From: Gammaproteobacteria bacterium | Lineage (GTDB): Bacteria; Pseudomonadota; Gammaproteobacteria; Competibacterales; Competibacteraceae | Direction of reading: 5' to 3' | DNA length: 64,000 bases | NCBI GenBank assembly: GCA_024235135.1 | Contig: JACKMZ010000006.1 | Coordinates: 124,001-188,000 of the forward strand | Shown: piece by piece, positions 16,061-24,976 of the stretch | Layout: each line of letters begins with the position of its first letter | How positions within the stretch are numbered: the stretch's first letter is position 1 | The notes under the pieces: generated by a model | What the model was told of the DNA's origin: nothing | The model's input: only the letters and a program-made list of their open reading frames with translations | The model's database searches: none | Position numbers and translations under genes: made by a program

Positions 16061-17409
16061 TGCGTTCCCTGCAGGCCCGGCTGTCCACCGGTCTGATCGT
16101 CGCGCTGTTCGTCCTGGTCGGACTGGGCGTGCTCGTCGCCGGCTATTCCTTACGGCATCTGGCCGAGGAATTCGTCGCCTCCCGGCTCGTACACGACATG
16201 GACGCCTTGTTGGTGGCGCTCAGTTTCGATTCTGACGGTCGGCCCGTCCTCAACCCCAACCGTTTCAACCCGGTTTTTCACCAGCCCTACTCCGGTCACT
16301 ATTACAAAATCATCACCAAAGGGGGGGAATTGCGTTCGCGTTCTCTTTGGGATTTCGACTTACCCCTCCCCCCGACCACCACTGACGCCGTCACCCGCTA
16401 TTTCACACGCGGTCCCGAGAACGAGGAACTGCTGGTTCTGGCCCGCCGCTTCCGCGTTCAACAACGTTCCGTGGTGCTGGCCGTCACCGAGGATTTCACC
16501 CCCCTAGCCGCCGGTCTGCGACGACTGATGCTGGGGTTTCTAACCATCGCCGGAATCCTGCTGGGCGCGCTCATTTACGTGCAACGTCTGTTGGTGCGCC
16601 GGGGACTGCAACCCCTGGAAGACATCCGCCTGGACATGCTGCGCCTGGGACGCGGCGAAATTCGCCATTTGCGTCAGGATGCACCGATCGAGATCCAGCC
16701 GCTGGTCAACGAAATCAACCGGCTGCTGGCGATCATGGAACAACGCTTACAACGCTCCCGTCACGCGGTAGGCAATCTGGCTCATGCCTTGAAAGCTCCC
16801 TTGACGGTGCTGACGCATTTGACCGACCCACAGGACCAATCCCAACCATCGGAATGGGCCGGAGAAGTCGCGCGGCAAACCCGACAGATACGTCAGTTAG
16901 TCGATCGGGAATTACGCCGCGCGCGCATTGCCGGCGCCGCCACGCCGGGACAACGGGTGGTGTTGAATACCGAGGTCGATGATCTGGTGGACACGCTGAA
17001 AAAGGTCCATCGCGACAAACCGTTGCTCATCGACTGCCACATACCGGGCAACACGCTGTTTCCGGGCGATCGCGACGACCTTTTGGAGTTGCTCGGCAAC
17101 CTGCTCGACAACGCCTGCCAATGGGCCGCCGGACGGGTGCGCTTGACCGTGCGCCCTTCGGCGGATTGGCTGATTCTGCACATCGAAGACGACGGCCCCG
17201 GCTGTCCACCCGAGCTATTGACACTGCTGACCCAACGCGGCGTGAGAGTGGACGAATCACGCGCCGGTCACGGTCTGGGTCTGGCCATCGTCACCGACAT
17301 TGTCGATCAATACGGCGGGTATCTGGAATTGACGCGCTCCAACGAACTCGGTGGTCTGGCCGTGACCGTCACCCTGCCCGCCGGAGCGGCGGAGGATGGC
17401 CTGGACTGA
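16060..17409 (+). CDS. PhoQ-like sensor histidine kinase
   Basis: A 449-residue membrane kinase. It has an N-terminal helix (LIVALFVLVGLGVLVAGYS), a periplasmic sensor region to about residue 160, a second helix (LMLGFLTIAGILLGALIYV), HAMP region, H-box SRHAVGNLAHALKAPLTVLTHL (phospho-His in AHALKAPL), N-box ELLGNLLDNACQWA, and G-boxes IEDDGPGCP and GHGLGLAIVTDIV. The order and motifs match PhoQ-like kinases paired with PhoP-like regulators. Its stop is 5 bases from the convergent stop of the next gene. The signal is unknown; adjacent PepSY proteins could modulate it. Confidence 0.92.
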   Translation: MRSLQARLSTGLIVALFVLVGLGVLVAGYSLRHLAEEFVASRLVHDMDALLVALSFDSDGRPVLNPNRFNPVFHQPYSGHYYKIITKGGELRSRSLWDFDLPLPPTTTDAVTRYFTRGPENEELLVLARRFRVQQRSVVLAVTEDFTPLAAGLRRLMLGFLTIAGILLGALIYVQRLLVRRGLQPLEDIRLDMLRLGRGEIRHLRQDAPIEIQPLVNEINRLLAIMEQRLQRSRHAVGNLAHALKAPLTVLTHLTDPQDQSQPSEWAGEVARQTRQIRQLVDRELRRARIAGAATPGQRVVLNTEVDDLVDTLKKVHRDKPLLIDCHIPGNTLFPGDRDDLLELLGNLLDNACQWAAGRVRLTVRPSADWLILHIEDDGPGCPPELLTLLTQRGVRVDESRAGHGLGLAIVTDIVDQYGGYLELTRSNELGGLAVTVTLPAGAAEDGLD

Positions 17410-17414
17410 ACCCG

Positions 17415-17759
17415 TCAGCCGATGGTGGCCGGCGGTGTCCCCATAACGATCTCATCTCCTTCCCAAATCAGTTCCAGCCGATCCACGCCCACGCGCAAGG
17501 CGCCATGCGCCAGCGCCGTGGCAAAGCTGGTGATTGGGTTGATTCCGAAGCCAATCGGGTCGCCGCAGGCGATATTCGCCACGCCCTTGGTGACGGTAGC
17601 GACCATAAAATGGGCGGCCGCCGTACCGATGAACTTAACCTGTGTCTCGTTCAGATCCAGGTTTTCCGCGATGCGATGGGCAAAGCGATGAACCACTTCG
17701 CCGGCCACGAAGCCAGCCACCGAACCCAGGGGTTCGGCCAGGGGCATAGACCAGGGCAT
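17415..17759 (-). CDS. Conserved-looking hypothetical protein downstream of rarD
   Basis: A 114-residue protein I do not recognise. It contains Gly/Ala/His-rich stretches (AGFVAGEVVHRFAHRIAENLDL, KFIGTAAAHFMVATVTKGVANIACGDPIGFG) and a C-terminal ELIWEGDEIVMG. There is no clear signal peptide or long membrane helix. An AGGAGAG ribosome site precedes the ATG and the gene begins 20 bases after the rarD stop, so it is probably the second gene of that operon. Confidence 0.65.
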   Translation of the reverse strand: MPWSMPLAEPLGSVAGFVAGEVVHRFAHRIAENLDLNETQVKFIGTAAAHFMVATVTKGVANIACGDPIGFGINPITSFATALAHGALRVGVDRLELIWEGDEIVMGTPPATIG

Positions 17760-17779
17760 AAATGCTCTCCTTTACGGTA

Positions 17780-18721
17780 TCAGGGGGGTAGTTCCACGGA
17801 TCGGTCGCGGGTCGAGGCCCGGAGCTGGGCGAAAGCATCCGCGCTGTAGATTCCCAAGGCGATCCAGATAAAGCTGAAGGTTACCAGATGCGTGGCGCTG
17901 AAAGGCTCGTGGTAGAGGGCCACAGCCAGCAAAAACTGTAATGTGGGTGTCAAATATTGCAACAAACCCACAGTGGCCAAACGCAGATGCCGCATGGATT
18001 CCAGGAACAGCATCAGCGGCACCACGGTGATCACGCCCGCCGACAGCAACAGCAGATTCGTGCGCATATCGACGGTTCCCAATGCGCCTTGCCCCTGGAC
18101 CGCCAGGACAATCAGCCAGGTCAACGCGAACGGGGACAGCAACAGCGTTTCCAGAAACAGGCTGAGCAAGGGATTGACTCCCGCCCGTTTGCGCAGCAGG
18201 CCATAACTGCCGAAGCTAGCGGCCAGCACCAGGGAAATCCAAGGCACGGAGCCCTGCCGAAACACCAGAAACGATACGCCGGCGGCGGCCAGCAACACCG
18301 CCAGTCCCTGCCAGCGACTCAGCTTTTCCCGCAAAAAAACGACGCCAAGCAGCACGCTGACCAATGGATTGATGTAATACCCCAGGCTAGCGCCCAATAC
18401 GTGTCCGTTCTGCACCGCCCAGATGTAAACCAGCCAGTTGCCGGCGATCAGCAGCGTGGTCGCCAGATAATAACCGGTCTTGCGCCAGTTGTTCAGTTCC
18501 AGCCACCAACCTGACCAGCCTCCGGTCAGCGATAGCAGTATCGCCAACAGACCGACCGAACCGACGATGCGATGAGCCAAGACCTCCATCGCCGGCACCG
18601 CGGCCAGCGCCTTGAAATAAATCGGGAACAGCCCCCATAGGGTGAACCCACCCAGGGCGCAGAGTATGCCGGTTCTGGCGGTGGGGTGGGGAGGGTGGGG
18701 TGTCGCCGCCGAAGGCCCCAC
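17780..18721 (-). CDS. rarD: RarD-type EamA/DMT-family permease
   Basis: A 313-residue membrane protein with about ten hydrophobic helices and two EamA halves. The pattern GILCALGGFTLWGLFPIYFKAL followed by AHRIVGS and YYINPLVSVLLGVVFLREKLSRWQ is characteristic of RarD (chloramphenicol-sensitive protein) rather than other DMT transporters. Transported substrate is not established. It is followed after 20 bases by a hypothetical gene. Confidence 0.88.
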   Translation of the reverse strand: MGPSAATPHPPHPTARTGILCALGGFTLWGLFPIYFKALAAVPAMEVLAHRIVGSVGLLAILLSLTGGWSGWWLELNNWRKTGYYLATTLLIAGNWLVYIWAVQNGHVLGASLGYYINPLVSVLLGVVFLREKLSRWQGLAVLLAAAGVSFLVFRQGSVPWISLVLAASFGSYGLLRKRAGVNPLLSLFLETLLLSPFALTWLIVLAVQGQGALGTVDMRTNLLLLSAGVITVVPLMLFLESMRHLRLATVGLLQYLTPTLQFLLAVALYHEPFSATHLVTFSFIWIALGIYSADAFAQLRASTRDRSVELPP

Positions 18722-18912
18722 ATCGGTGGCGCGGCGCGATTCCGCGTTCAGGCCGCCCCCATGGCGAAAGGCCCGACCACCGTGAGGAACTTCCCATCAA
18801 GCGACTGCGAGAGAACAGGCCAACCGTCTTCACCCGGCCTTACCAGCAAGGCCGGTGACGACACAGGATGCCGGACGATGGCCGCCGGCCCGATGGAAAT
18901 TTCAGTCAATCC

Positions 18913-19920
18913 TCACCTCTGCGGTCTGTCCGGATGGCCTAGTAAAGTGGCGGGTCGATAGTTCTCGTCCTGCCGCCAGCGTAACCATACGCTGTCGTCC
19001 ACCTTTTCGTTGACGCCCCGGCCGAAGGAACGTTGGAAGGGATGTTTAAACCTTTTATAAACGCCGAACATGAAAGCTCCGTAGGAATCGTCGACTGGCC
19101 TCATGGGAGCCGCCGCGGCGACTTCCACCTTGGCGTGAAGGGCGAGACCGACGGCGGCGGCCTTGTCCTGCATCCAGCGCAAGGTGATGTCGGGCAACAG
19201 ATCGGGTGGGCTCCTATGATAACCGCCCCCGACGTTGCCATGCGCGCCGACGAACCAACGTTGTTCGACATCCTCGTTTTTCTCCTTGGTCTTGGTCCAA
19301 ACCGCCACTTGAAAGTCCTTGCGGTGTTCATCGACGGCGATGGCGTTATCAGCATAGTCGACGATCTTGCTCAGCTCCGTGTCGTGCCAACTGTAGTAGT
19401 CCTTGCCGAAGGGTACGTAAGACAGGGGGATTCCCAGCGAGCCCACGGTATCCCAGACACCGATGAAACGCACCCGCGGCTCGTGCGCGAAGCTGGAGCG
19501 GAAGGCCACCGCCGTCGGGTCATCGGGGGCGACCGTCTTATCCCGGTACAGATCATAGGCTTGTCGGACCATCGCATCGTCGGCGGTTCTGAGCAAACCG
19601 CATTTGCGGATCAGGCCGACCAGGCTGCGCGCCGTGTACGCACCCCGGCTGAAACCGAACACGAACAGTTCGTCATCGGCCCGCATCCGTTGGGCCAGCC
19701 ACTGATAGCCTTCCTGGATATTTCTCGACAACCCGCGCCCGAAAGCCCCGCCCGTCATTCTATCGTACCAATGCTGGCCGACTCCGGGATGGTAGAAAAA
19801 AGGCTGCAGTGGATCGTTCTCGCCCGTGGAAACGATCGATTCTTTCATGCGCGTGACGTTGGTGCGGTCTTCTTGATTATTCCAGGCGCCGTCGAGCAAC
19901 ACGATCAGTTTTCTGCCCAT
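18913..19920 (-). CDS. DUF2235 alpha/beta-hydrolase-like protein
   Basis: A 335-residue protein starting MGRKLIVLLDGAWNNQEDRTNVTRM, the DUF2235 signature. The nucleophile elbow FGFSRGAYTARSLVGLI (G-x-S-x-G, about residue 85) and downstream WFVGAHGNVGGGY (Asp/His region) are present. DUF2235 includes Tle1-type T6SS phospholipase effectors, but also non-secreted hydrolases. This copy is not next to vgrG and has no chaperone gene. The start at 19920 is chosen for its GGGAGGAG ribosome site; it lies inside the 3' end of the upstream kinase gene (44-base overlap). Confidence 0.82.
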   Translation of the reverse strand: MGRKLIVLLDGAWNNQEDRTNVTRMKESIVSTGENDPLQPFFYHPGVGQHWYDRMTGGAFGRGLSRNIQEGYQWLAQRMRADDELFVFGFSRGAYTARSLVGLIRKCGLLRTADDAMVRQAYDLYRDKTVAPDDPTAVAFRSSFAHEPRVRFIGVWDTVGSLGIPLSYVPFGKDYYSWHDTELSKIVDYADNAIAVDEHRKDFQVAVWTKTKEKNEDVEQRWFVGAHGNVGGGYHRSPPDLLPDITLRWMQDKAAAVGLALHAKVEVAAAAPMRPVDDSYGAFMFGVYKRFKHPFQRSFGRGVNEKVDDSVWLRWRQDENYRPATLLGHPDRPQR

Positions 19921-21559
19921 GAATCTCCTCCCGTCCATTATCCTGGCGTGGCGGCTCGGTAGGCTCGTTGCCTACCCGCTGTACCCGTGCGGCGATTTCC
20001 GTCAGTACGCGGGCGACGGTTTCCGGGGTCACCCAGATCGGATCTTCCTCGCTCGCCGGTGACGCATAGGAGCGCAATTGCTGTTCCAGCACATCGAGAT
20101 CGGCCTCGGCCGCATCGTCGCCCTGTTCGCGACGGTGGACGATGCGGGCTTTCAGGGTGGCGGGATCGGCGCTGCAGGCCAGGACAATGAACGGTAGGCC
20201 GCGGCGCTCGGCCAGCAATCTGAACGGCTGACGCTGCCCGGCTTGCAGAAAGGCGGCGTCCACCAGCGTAGCGTAGCCCGCCGCGAGTATGGATTGCGCC
20301 AATTCTGCCAGGCGTTGATAGGTACGGGCGCTGGAAGCGGCCGTATATAAACCCTGGTTGATGGCCGAACCACTTGAGGCCAACGCCGCCAGACCATGCA
20401 ATCGCTTGCGTTCCACGTCGGAACGGATACGGATGGCGCCCAGGGTTTCCAGCACGTGGGCGGTGATATGCGATTTACCCGATCCGGAAACGCCGTGGGT
20501 AATCGCCAGAAAGGGCGCGGGTCGTTGCGTGAAGGTCCCGGCCAGCCGCAGATAGGCCCGGCATTCGGCCCGCACGACATCGCGTTGCCCGTCATCCAGG
20601 TCATCCTGGGAAGCGCGGATGGCCGCAATCTTCGCCCGCACCAACGCGCGATACACCTGGTAGTACGGTAATACGGCCAGGCCCGCGTAATCGCCGCTGT
20701 CTTCCAGATAAGTATTCAACAAGCGCCAGGCCAGCGCGTGCGCCTCTCGCTTGTGAAGATCCATGAGCAGAAATCCCAGGTCGCTCATGACGTCGATCCA
20801 GCGGAATTCGTCGTTGAACTCGATGCAATCGAATACCGTGATCTGTCCTTCTTCCAACATCAGCATGTTGCCCAGATGCAAATCACCGTGGCATTCCCGG
20901 ATAAACCCACCCGCCTTGCGTTCCGCCAGCGCCGGTCGCAGTCTGGCATAAGCCGCCAACGTCCAGTCTTGCAATTCGTCCAGCATCCGGAGATCCTCTC
21001 CATCCTTCAGCAAGGGACGGGTTTGCGTAAAATTGTCCATCACCGGCCGTTGTACGATATCCGGCGCACCCCACGGTTGGTCGGCGCCGGCACGGGCGAT
21101 CCGCTCGTGGAATCCGGCCAGTTGCCGCGCCAGATTGTCCATGTGTCGGGTTTGGAGAACGCCCGAGGCCCAACAGTGGTCCAATAACGCCGCTTGCGGA
21201 AAGCGGCGCATTTTTACGGCGTATTCCAAAGCCTGGTCTGGATCGCCGCCCAACAGGGGATTTTCCACCGTGCCGCAAATCGCGATACAATCCAGATATA
21301 GTTTGGGAGCCAGTCGCCGATTGAGGCGCAACTCCTCTTCGCAAAAAAGCTTTCTACGCGCCAGGCTGGTAAAATCCAGAAACCCTAAATCCAGCGGTTT
21401 TTTGATTTTGTATGCGTAATCGCCTGCCAGCAAAATATGGGAAATATGTGTTTCCCTATGTTCGACGGCAGACACGGGATGCGGGTATCGCTCGGGGTCG
21501 CCGAGCGCCCTCAACAGTTGAATCTGACGTTGAATATTCGAGTGTGAGTTTGCTTCCAC
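19877..21559 (-). CDS. Bifunctional APH-like kinase / P-loop ATPase protein
   Basis: A 560-residue protein of the widespread bifunctional aminoglycoside phosphotransferase/ATP-binding family. The N-terminal half is kinase-like: ECHGDLHLGNMLMLEEG (about residue 225) and FDCIEFNDEFRWIDVMSD hold the catalytic and metal Asp. The C-terminal half has a Walker A, THGVSGSGKSHI (about residue 357), and AAA_33-like features. Despite the name, antibiotic phosphorylation is not shown for this family. It is translationally coupled to the DUF2235 gene by a 44-base overlap. Confidence 0.87.
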   Translation of the reverse strand: MEANSHSNIQRQIQLLRALGDPERYPHPVSAVEHRETHISHILLAGDYAYKIKKPLDLGFLDFTSLARRKLFCEEELRLNRRLAPKLYLDCIAICGTVENPLLGGDPDQALEYAVKMRRFPQAALLDHCWASGVLQTRHMDNLARQLAGFHERIARAGADQPWGAPDIVQRPVMDNFTQTRPLLKDGEDLRMLDELQDWTLAAYARLRPALAERKAGGFIRECHGDLHLGNMLMLEEGQITVFDCIEFNDEFRWIDVMSDLGFLLMDLHKREAHALAWRLLNTYLEDSGDYAGLAVLPYYQVYRALVRAKIAAIRASQDDLDDGQRDVVRAECRAYLRLAGTFTQRPAPFLAITHGVSGSGKSHITAHVLETLGAIRIRSDVERKRLHGLAALASSGSAINQGLYTAASSARTYQRLAELAQSILAAGYATLVDAAFLQAGQRQPFRLLAERRGLPFIVLACSADPATLKARIVHRREQGDDAAEADLDVLEQQLRSYASPASEEDPIWVTPETVARVLTEIAARVQRVGNEPTEPPRQDNGREEIHGQKTDRVARRRLE

Positions 21560-21661
21560 AATTTTTTTCCTGTGGCCTGAAGTTGATGCCTGGGTTCGCG
21601 CAACGGAATCGGAAAGTCGCCGCGCTGCCTACCGCTCCGACGGCGACACGGCGAAAACATT

Positions 21662-24157
21662 ATGACCAAACCCAAGCGTCCTAATACTCATCCTGAACGG
21701 AATCGGCAATCCGCCGCAAGTCCGCGTCGTAAAACCAACGACCGCCCACGGTCGCGTCCCGGATTTTTCAAGGGTCTGCTATCGCTGATCGGTTTCGGTC
21801 TCCTCAGCCTATTCATGCTGGGCACCCTGGCCCTGGGCGCCTACATGGTGCACCTGGACGGCGTGCTGCGGGAGAAGTTCGAAGGCAAGCGATGGTCCGT
21901 CCCGGCGCGGGTGTACGCCCGCCCGCTGGAACTCTTTCCCGGCATGCCCCTGAACGCCGACGAACTGTCCCGTGAACTGGAATTACTGCGGTACCGGGAG
22001 GCGCAACGTCTCGACGGTCCCGGGGTCTTCGTCCACCATGACAACGAATTCGACGTGTTTTTGCGCGGCTTCGCCTTCTGGGACGGGGCCGAACCGCCCC
22101 GCCAGATTCGGGTGAAATTCGAAGACCAAAAACTGACCGAACTCACCAGTCTGGATTCCCAGGAAAATCCGTTCCTGGTCCGCATGGAACCCACTGAATT
22201 CGCCGCTATTTACCCCGCTCAACACGAGGATAGGGTATTGGTGCGGCGTTCCGAAATTCCCCCCGTCCTGGTGGATACCTTGATCGCCATGGAAGACCGG
22301 ACTTTCTACGATCATTTCGGCGTCGATCCCAAGGGCATCGTCCGCGCCATGATGGCCAATTTCAAAGCCGGTAAAGCCGTACAGGGCGCCAGTACGCTGA
22401 CCCAGCAACTGGTGAAGAATTATTTTCTATCCAGTGAGCGATCCCTGCGGCGCAAGATCAATGAAGCCTTGATGGCCTTATTGCTGGAATGGCATTACAC
22501 CAAGGACGAGATCCTGGAAGCCTATTGCAACGAGATTTATCTGGGCCAGGACGGCGGGCGAGCGGTGCACGGCATTGGTCTGGCCAGCCGCTTTTACTTC
22601 GACCGGCCGCTGGCGGAATTGGATCTACACCACATCGCCCTGCTGGTTGGGATGATCCGCGGCCCCTCCCAATACGATCCCCGCCGGTTCCCCGAACGTG
22701 CCTTGCAACGACGGGCGCTGGTGCTGGACGTCATGGTGGAACGCGGCCTGATCAGCCAGGAAGACGCCGAAATCGCCAAAAAAATGCCCTTGGACGTTTC
22801 CGCCGAACCCGCCAGTGGCGTGACGCGCTATCCCAGTTTTCTCCGTCTGGTCAAGCAACAACTCACGGAGCACTACCAAAAGGAAGATCTGGAGTCGGAT
22901 GGCCTGCAAATCTTCACCACGTTGGACCCCCTGGTCCAGGAATCGACGGGCAAGGCTCTGACCAAGGTCCTACCGACGCTGGAAAAGAAACGACGCCGCA
23001 CGGACCTGTTGCAAAGCGCGGCCGTGGTGACCAATACCCAGAACGGCGAGGTGCTGGCCGTGGTGGGAGACCGAGATCTGCATCGTGACGGTTTCAATCG
23101 GGCCGTGGACGCCCGCCGCGCGATCGGATCGCTGATCAAGCCAGCCATTTATTTGACAGCCCTGGAATATCCGACTGAATATACGCTCGCCACTCTGCTG
23201 GACGACAGTCGACCGATCGTCTTGACCCAGGGCGGCAAGCGTTGGACGCCCAAAAATTACGATCACCGCTATCACGGCCGTGTCATGCTGAGGGACTCCC
23301 TGGCAAAATCCTACAACGTCTCGACCGTCCGCCTCGGCCTGGATCTGGACGTGATTCAGGTCATCGATACGTTGAAGCGATTGGGCATCAAGCGGGAAAT
23401 GAAGCCCTATCCCGCGCTCCTGCTGGGTGCGCTCGACCTGTCGCCGGTGGAAGTGGCGCAGATGTACAGCACGTTCGCCAGTGGCGGTTATCAAATTCCC
23501 CTGCGCGCGATTCGGGAGGTCACGACCGCCTACGGCAAACCCCTGCAACGTTATCCCTTGGATGTAAAAACCGTGGTCGCTCCCGGCCCCGCGTATTTGA
23601 TCATCAACGCCATGCAGCGCGTCGTGCAGGCCGGGACGGCGGTCGCCGCGCGCAAAAAATTCGGCACGGACTTGGGCTTGGCCGGCAAGACCGGCACCAC
23701 CGACGATTATCGCGACAGCTGGTTCGCGGGCTTCAGCGGCAATCGTCTGGCCGTGGTCTGGGTCGGCCGCGACGACAACAAGCCCACGGGGCTGAGCGGC
23801 GCAACCGGTGCGTTGCCGGTCTGGCTAGCGATCATGGATAATCTTAACCTCCAGCCCTTGGAGCTTGAGCCGCCCCCCGATGTCGAGACGGTCTCGATCG
23901 ACCCGCGTAATGGCTTACGCGCCGGTCGCGGTTGTCCCGGCGCGCAGCCCATACCCTTTCTGGCCGGCTCCGCGCCGGGTCGGAATTCCTCCTGCGGCTC
24001 CAGTTACGCCCGGTCCAGCCCGAAGCCCTCCGACAGCGATTACGTGGCCAATCAGGGAGGAACCTCCAACTATCAACCTCCACCTCCAGCACCACGGGAT
24101 AGCAAGCCCCGATCGAGCGATCCCGTGGGCGATTTTTTTAGAAAGTTATTGGACTAG
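21662..24157 (+). CDS. mrcB: Penicillin-binding protein 1B, bifunctional glycosyltransferase/transpeptidase
   Basis: An 831-residue class A PBP. It has a basic cytoplasmic tail, one membrane anchor (LSLIGFGLLSLFMLGTLALGAY), a UvrB domain 2-like (UB2H) region (residues about 75-170), and a GT51 domain with the catalytic Glu in MEDRTFYDHFGVDP (about residue 210) and GASTLTQQLVKN. The transpeptidase domain has SxxK in GSLIKP (about 490), SYN in AKSYNVS and KTGTT (about 677). UB2H and length identify PBP1B, the LpoB-dependent type in E. coli. A lipoprotein gene follows after 21 bases. Confidence 0.95.
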   Translation: MTKPKRPNTHPERNRQSAASPRRKTNDRPRSRPGFFKGLLSLIGFGLLSLFMLGTLALGAYMVHLDGVLREKFEGKRWSVPARVYARPLELFPGMPLNADELSRELELLRYREAQRLDGPGVFVHHDNEFDVFLRGFAFWDGAEPPRQIRVKFEDQKLTELTSLDSQENPFLVRMEPTEFAAIYPAQHEDRVLVRRSEIPPVLVDTLIAMEDRTFYDHFGVDPKGIVRAMMANFKAGKAVQGASTLTQQLVKNYFLSSERSLRRKINEALMALLLEWHYTKDEILEAYCNEIYLGQDGGRAVHGIGLASRFYFDRPLAELDLHHIALLVGMIRGPSQYDPRRFPERALQRRALVLDVMVERGLISQEDAEIAKKMPLDVSAEPASGVTRYPSFLRLVKQQLTEHYQKEDLESDGLQIFTTLDPLVQESTGKALTKVLPTLEKKRRRTDLLQSAAVVTNTQNGEVLAVVGDRDLHRDGFNRAVDARRAIGSLIKPAIYLTALEYPTEYTLATLLDDSRPIVLTQGGKRWTPKNYDHRYHGRVMLRDSLAKSYNVSTVRLGLDLDVIQVIDTLKRLGIKREMKPYPALLLGALDLSPVEVAQMYSTFASGGYQIPLRAIREVTTAYGKPLQRYPLDVKTVVAPGPAYLIINAMQRVVQAGTAVAARKKFGTDLGLAGKTGTTDDYRDSWFAGFSGNRLAVVWVGRDDNKPTGLSGATGALPVWLAIMDNLNLQPLELEPPPDVETVSIDPRNGLRAGRGCPGAQPIPFLAGSAPGRNSSCGSSYARSSPKPSDSDYVANQGGTSNYQPPPPAPRDSKPRSSDPVGDFFRKLLD

Positions 24158-24178
24158 CATCGTAAGGTTGTATAAATA

Positions 24179-24955
24179 ATGAGCAAAATTATTAACCGAT
24201 CCGCTTATCTATTCACCGTCGTCTCCGCCATCCTCGGTCTGACGGGCTGCGTAGTCGTGCCCCCCTCGCCACCGGGTGGCGCACCGGTCGTGGATCGTAG
24301 CCTCCGTCCGCAAACATCCCCCAGACAGGTTAATACGGCGCCCACTCCGCAACCTTACACGCCGCCCGTCGAAGTTCGGCCCTTGTCCCGCCCGGAACCC
24401 ATTCAGCCCGAAAGCTATCCGCCGCCGTCAAGGTATTCCCAGCAGCCGACAACGACCTCCTCGTATCCGACACCCGCGCCGGTTCGGACACCGACGCCGA
24501 CCCCAACACCCGCGGCGAACCAACAGGCCACGGCCACGCCCGTGGAACCCGCGCCCGTGCAACAACCCACACCCGCTCCACGCCCAGCCCAACCGGCTAG
24601 CCCGCCACCGGCGACGATCAATCGGGAAGGCAATCCACCGGTCGTCGCGCTCCTGGACAGCGCCGCCGGATATGTCGGCAAGGGGGAATGGGACAAGGCT
24701 GCCGCCTCGTTGGAACGGGCGTTGCGCATCGAACCGCGCAATGCCGGCATCTGGCATGATCTGGCCCAGGTCCGTCTGCAACAACGTCAGTATCAGCAGG
24801 CGGAGTCGCTGGCAGCCAAATCGAATAGCTTGGCCGGCAGCAACAAGGACATCAAAATTCGCAACTGGAAACTGATCGCCGTTTCCCGTCGCGCTGCCGG
24901 CAATACTTCGGGGGCCGACGCAGCCGAAGCGCAGGCCACCCTGTTGGAACACTGA
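24179..24955 (+). CDS. TPR-containing lipoprotein with proline-rich linker
   Basis: A 258-residue protein with a lipoprotein signal ending GLTGC (Cys24), a long Pro/Thr/Ala-rich low-complexity linker (residues about 30-145) and a C-terminal TPR-like domain (AAGYVGKGEWDKAAASLERALRIEPRNAGIWHDLAQVRLQQRQYQQAESLAAKS in order). A Pro-rich linker lets an outer-membrane anchored domain reach across the periplasm. Its place 21 bases after mrcB, and the LpoA/LpoB precedent of outer-membrane lipoproteins that activate class A PBPs, make a PBP1B partner role possible; that is inference. Confidence 0.82.
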   Translation: MSKIINRSAYLFTVVSAILGLTGCVVVPPSPPGGAPVVDRSLRPQTSPRQVNTAPTPQPYTPPVEVRPLSRPEPIQPESYPPPSRYSQQPTTTSSYPTPAPVRTPTPTPTPAANQQATATPVEPAPVQQPTPAPRPAQPASPPPATINREGNPPVVALLDSAAGYVGKGEWDKAAASLERALRIEPRNAGIWHDLAQVRLQQRQYQQAESLAAKSNSLAGSNKDIKIRNWKLIAVSRRAAGNTSGADAAEAQATLLEH

Positions 24956-24976
24956 GCCTGGTTCCGACCCATCCCT

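Noticed and set aside
18913..19920. Calling the DUF2235 protein a Tle1-type T6SS effector
   Set aside because: It is not next to vgrG, has no chaperone or immunity gene, and DUF2235 includes non-secreted hydrolases; kept only as a possibility.
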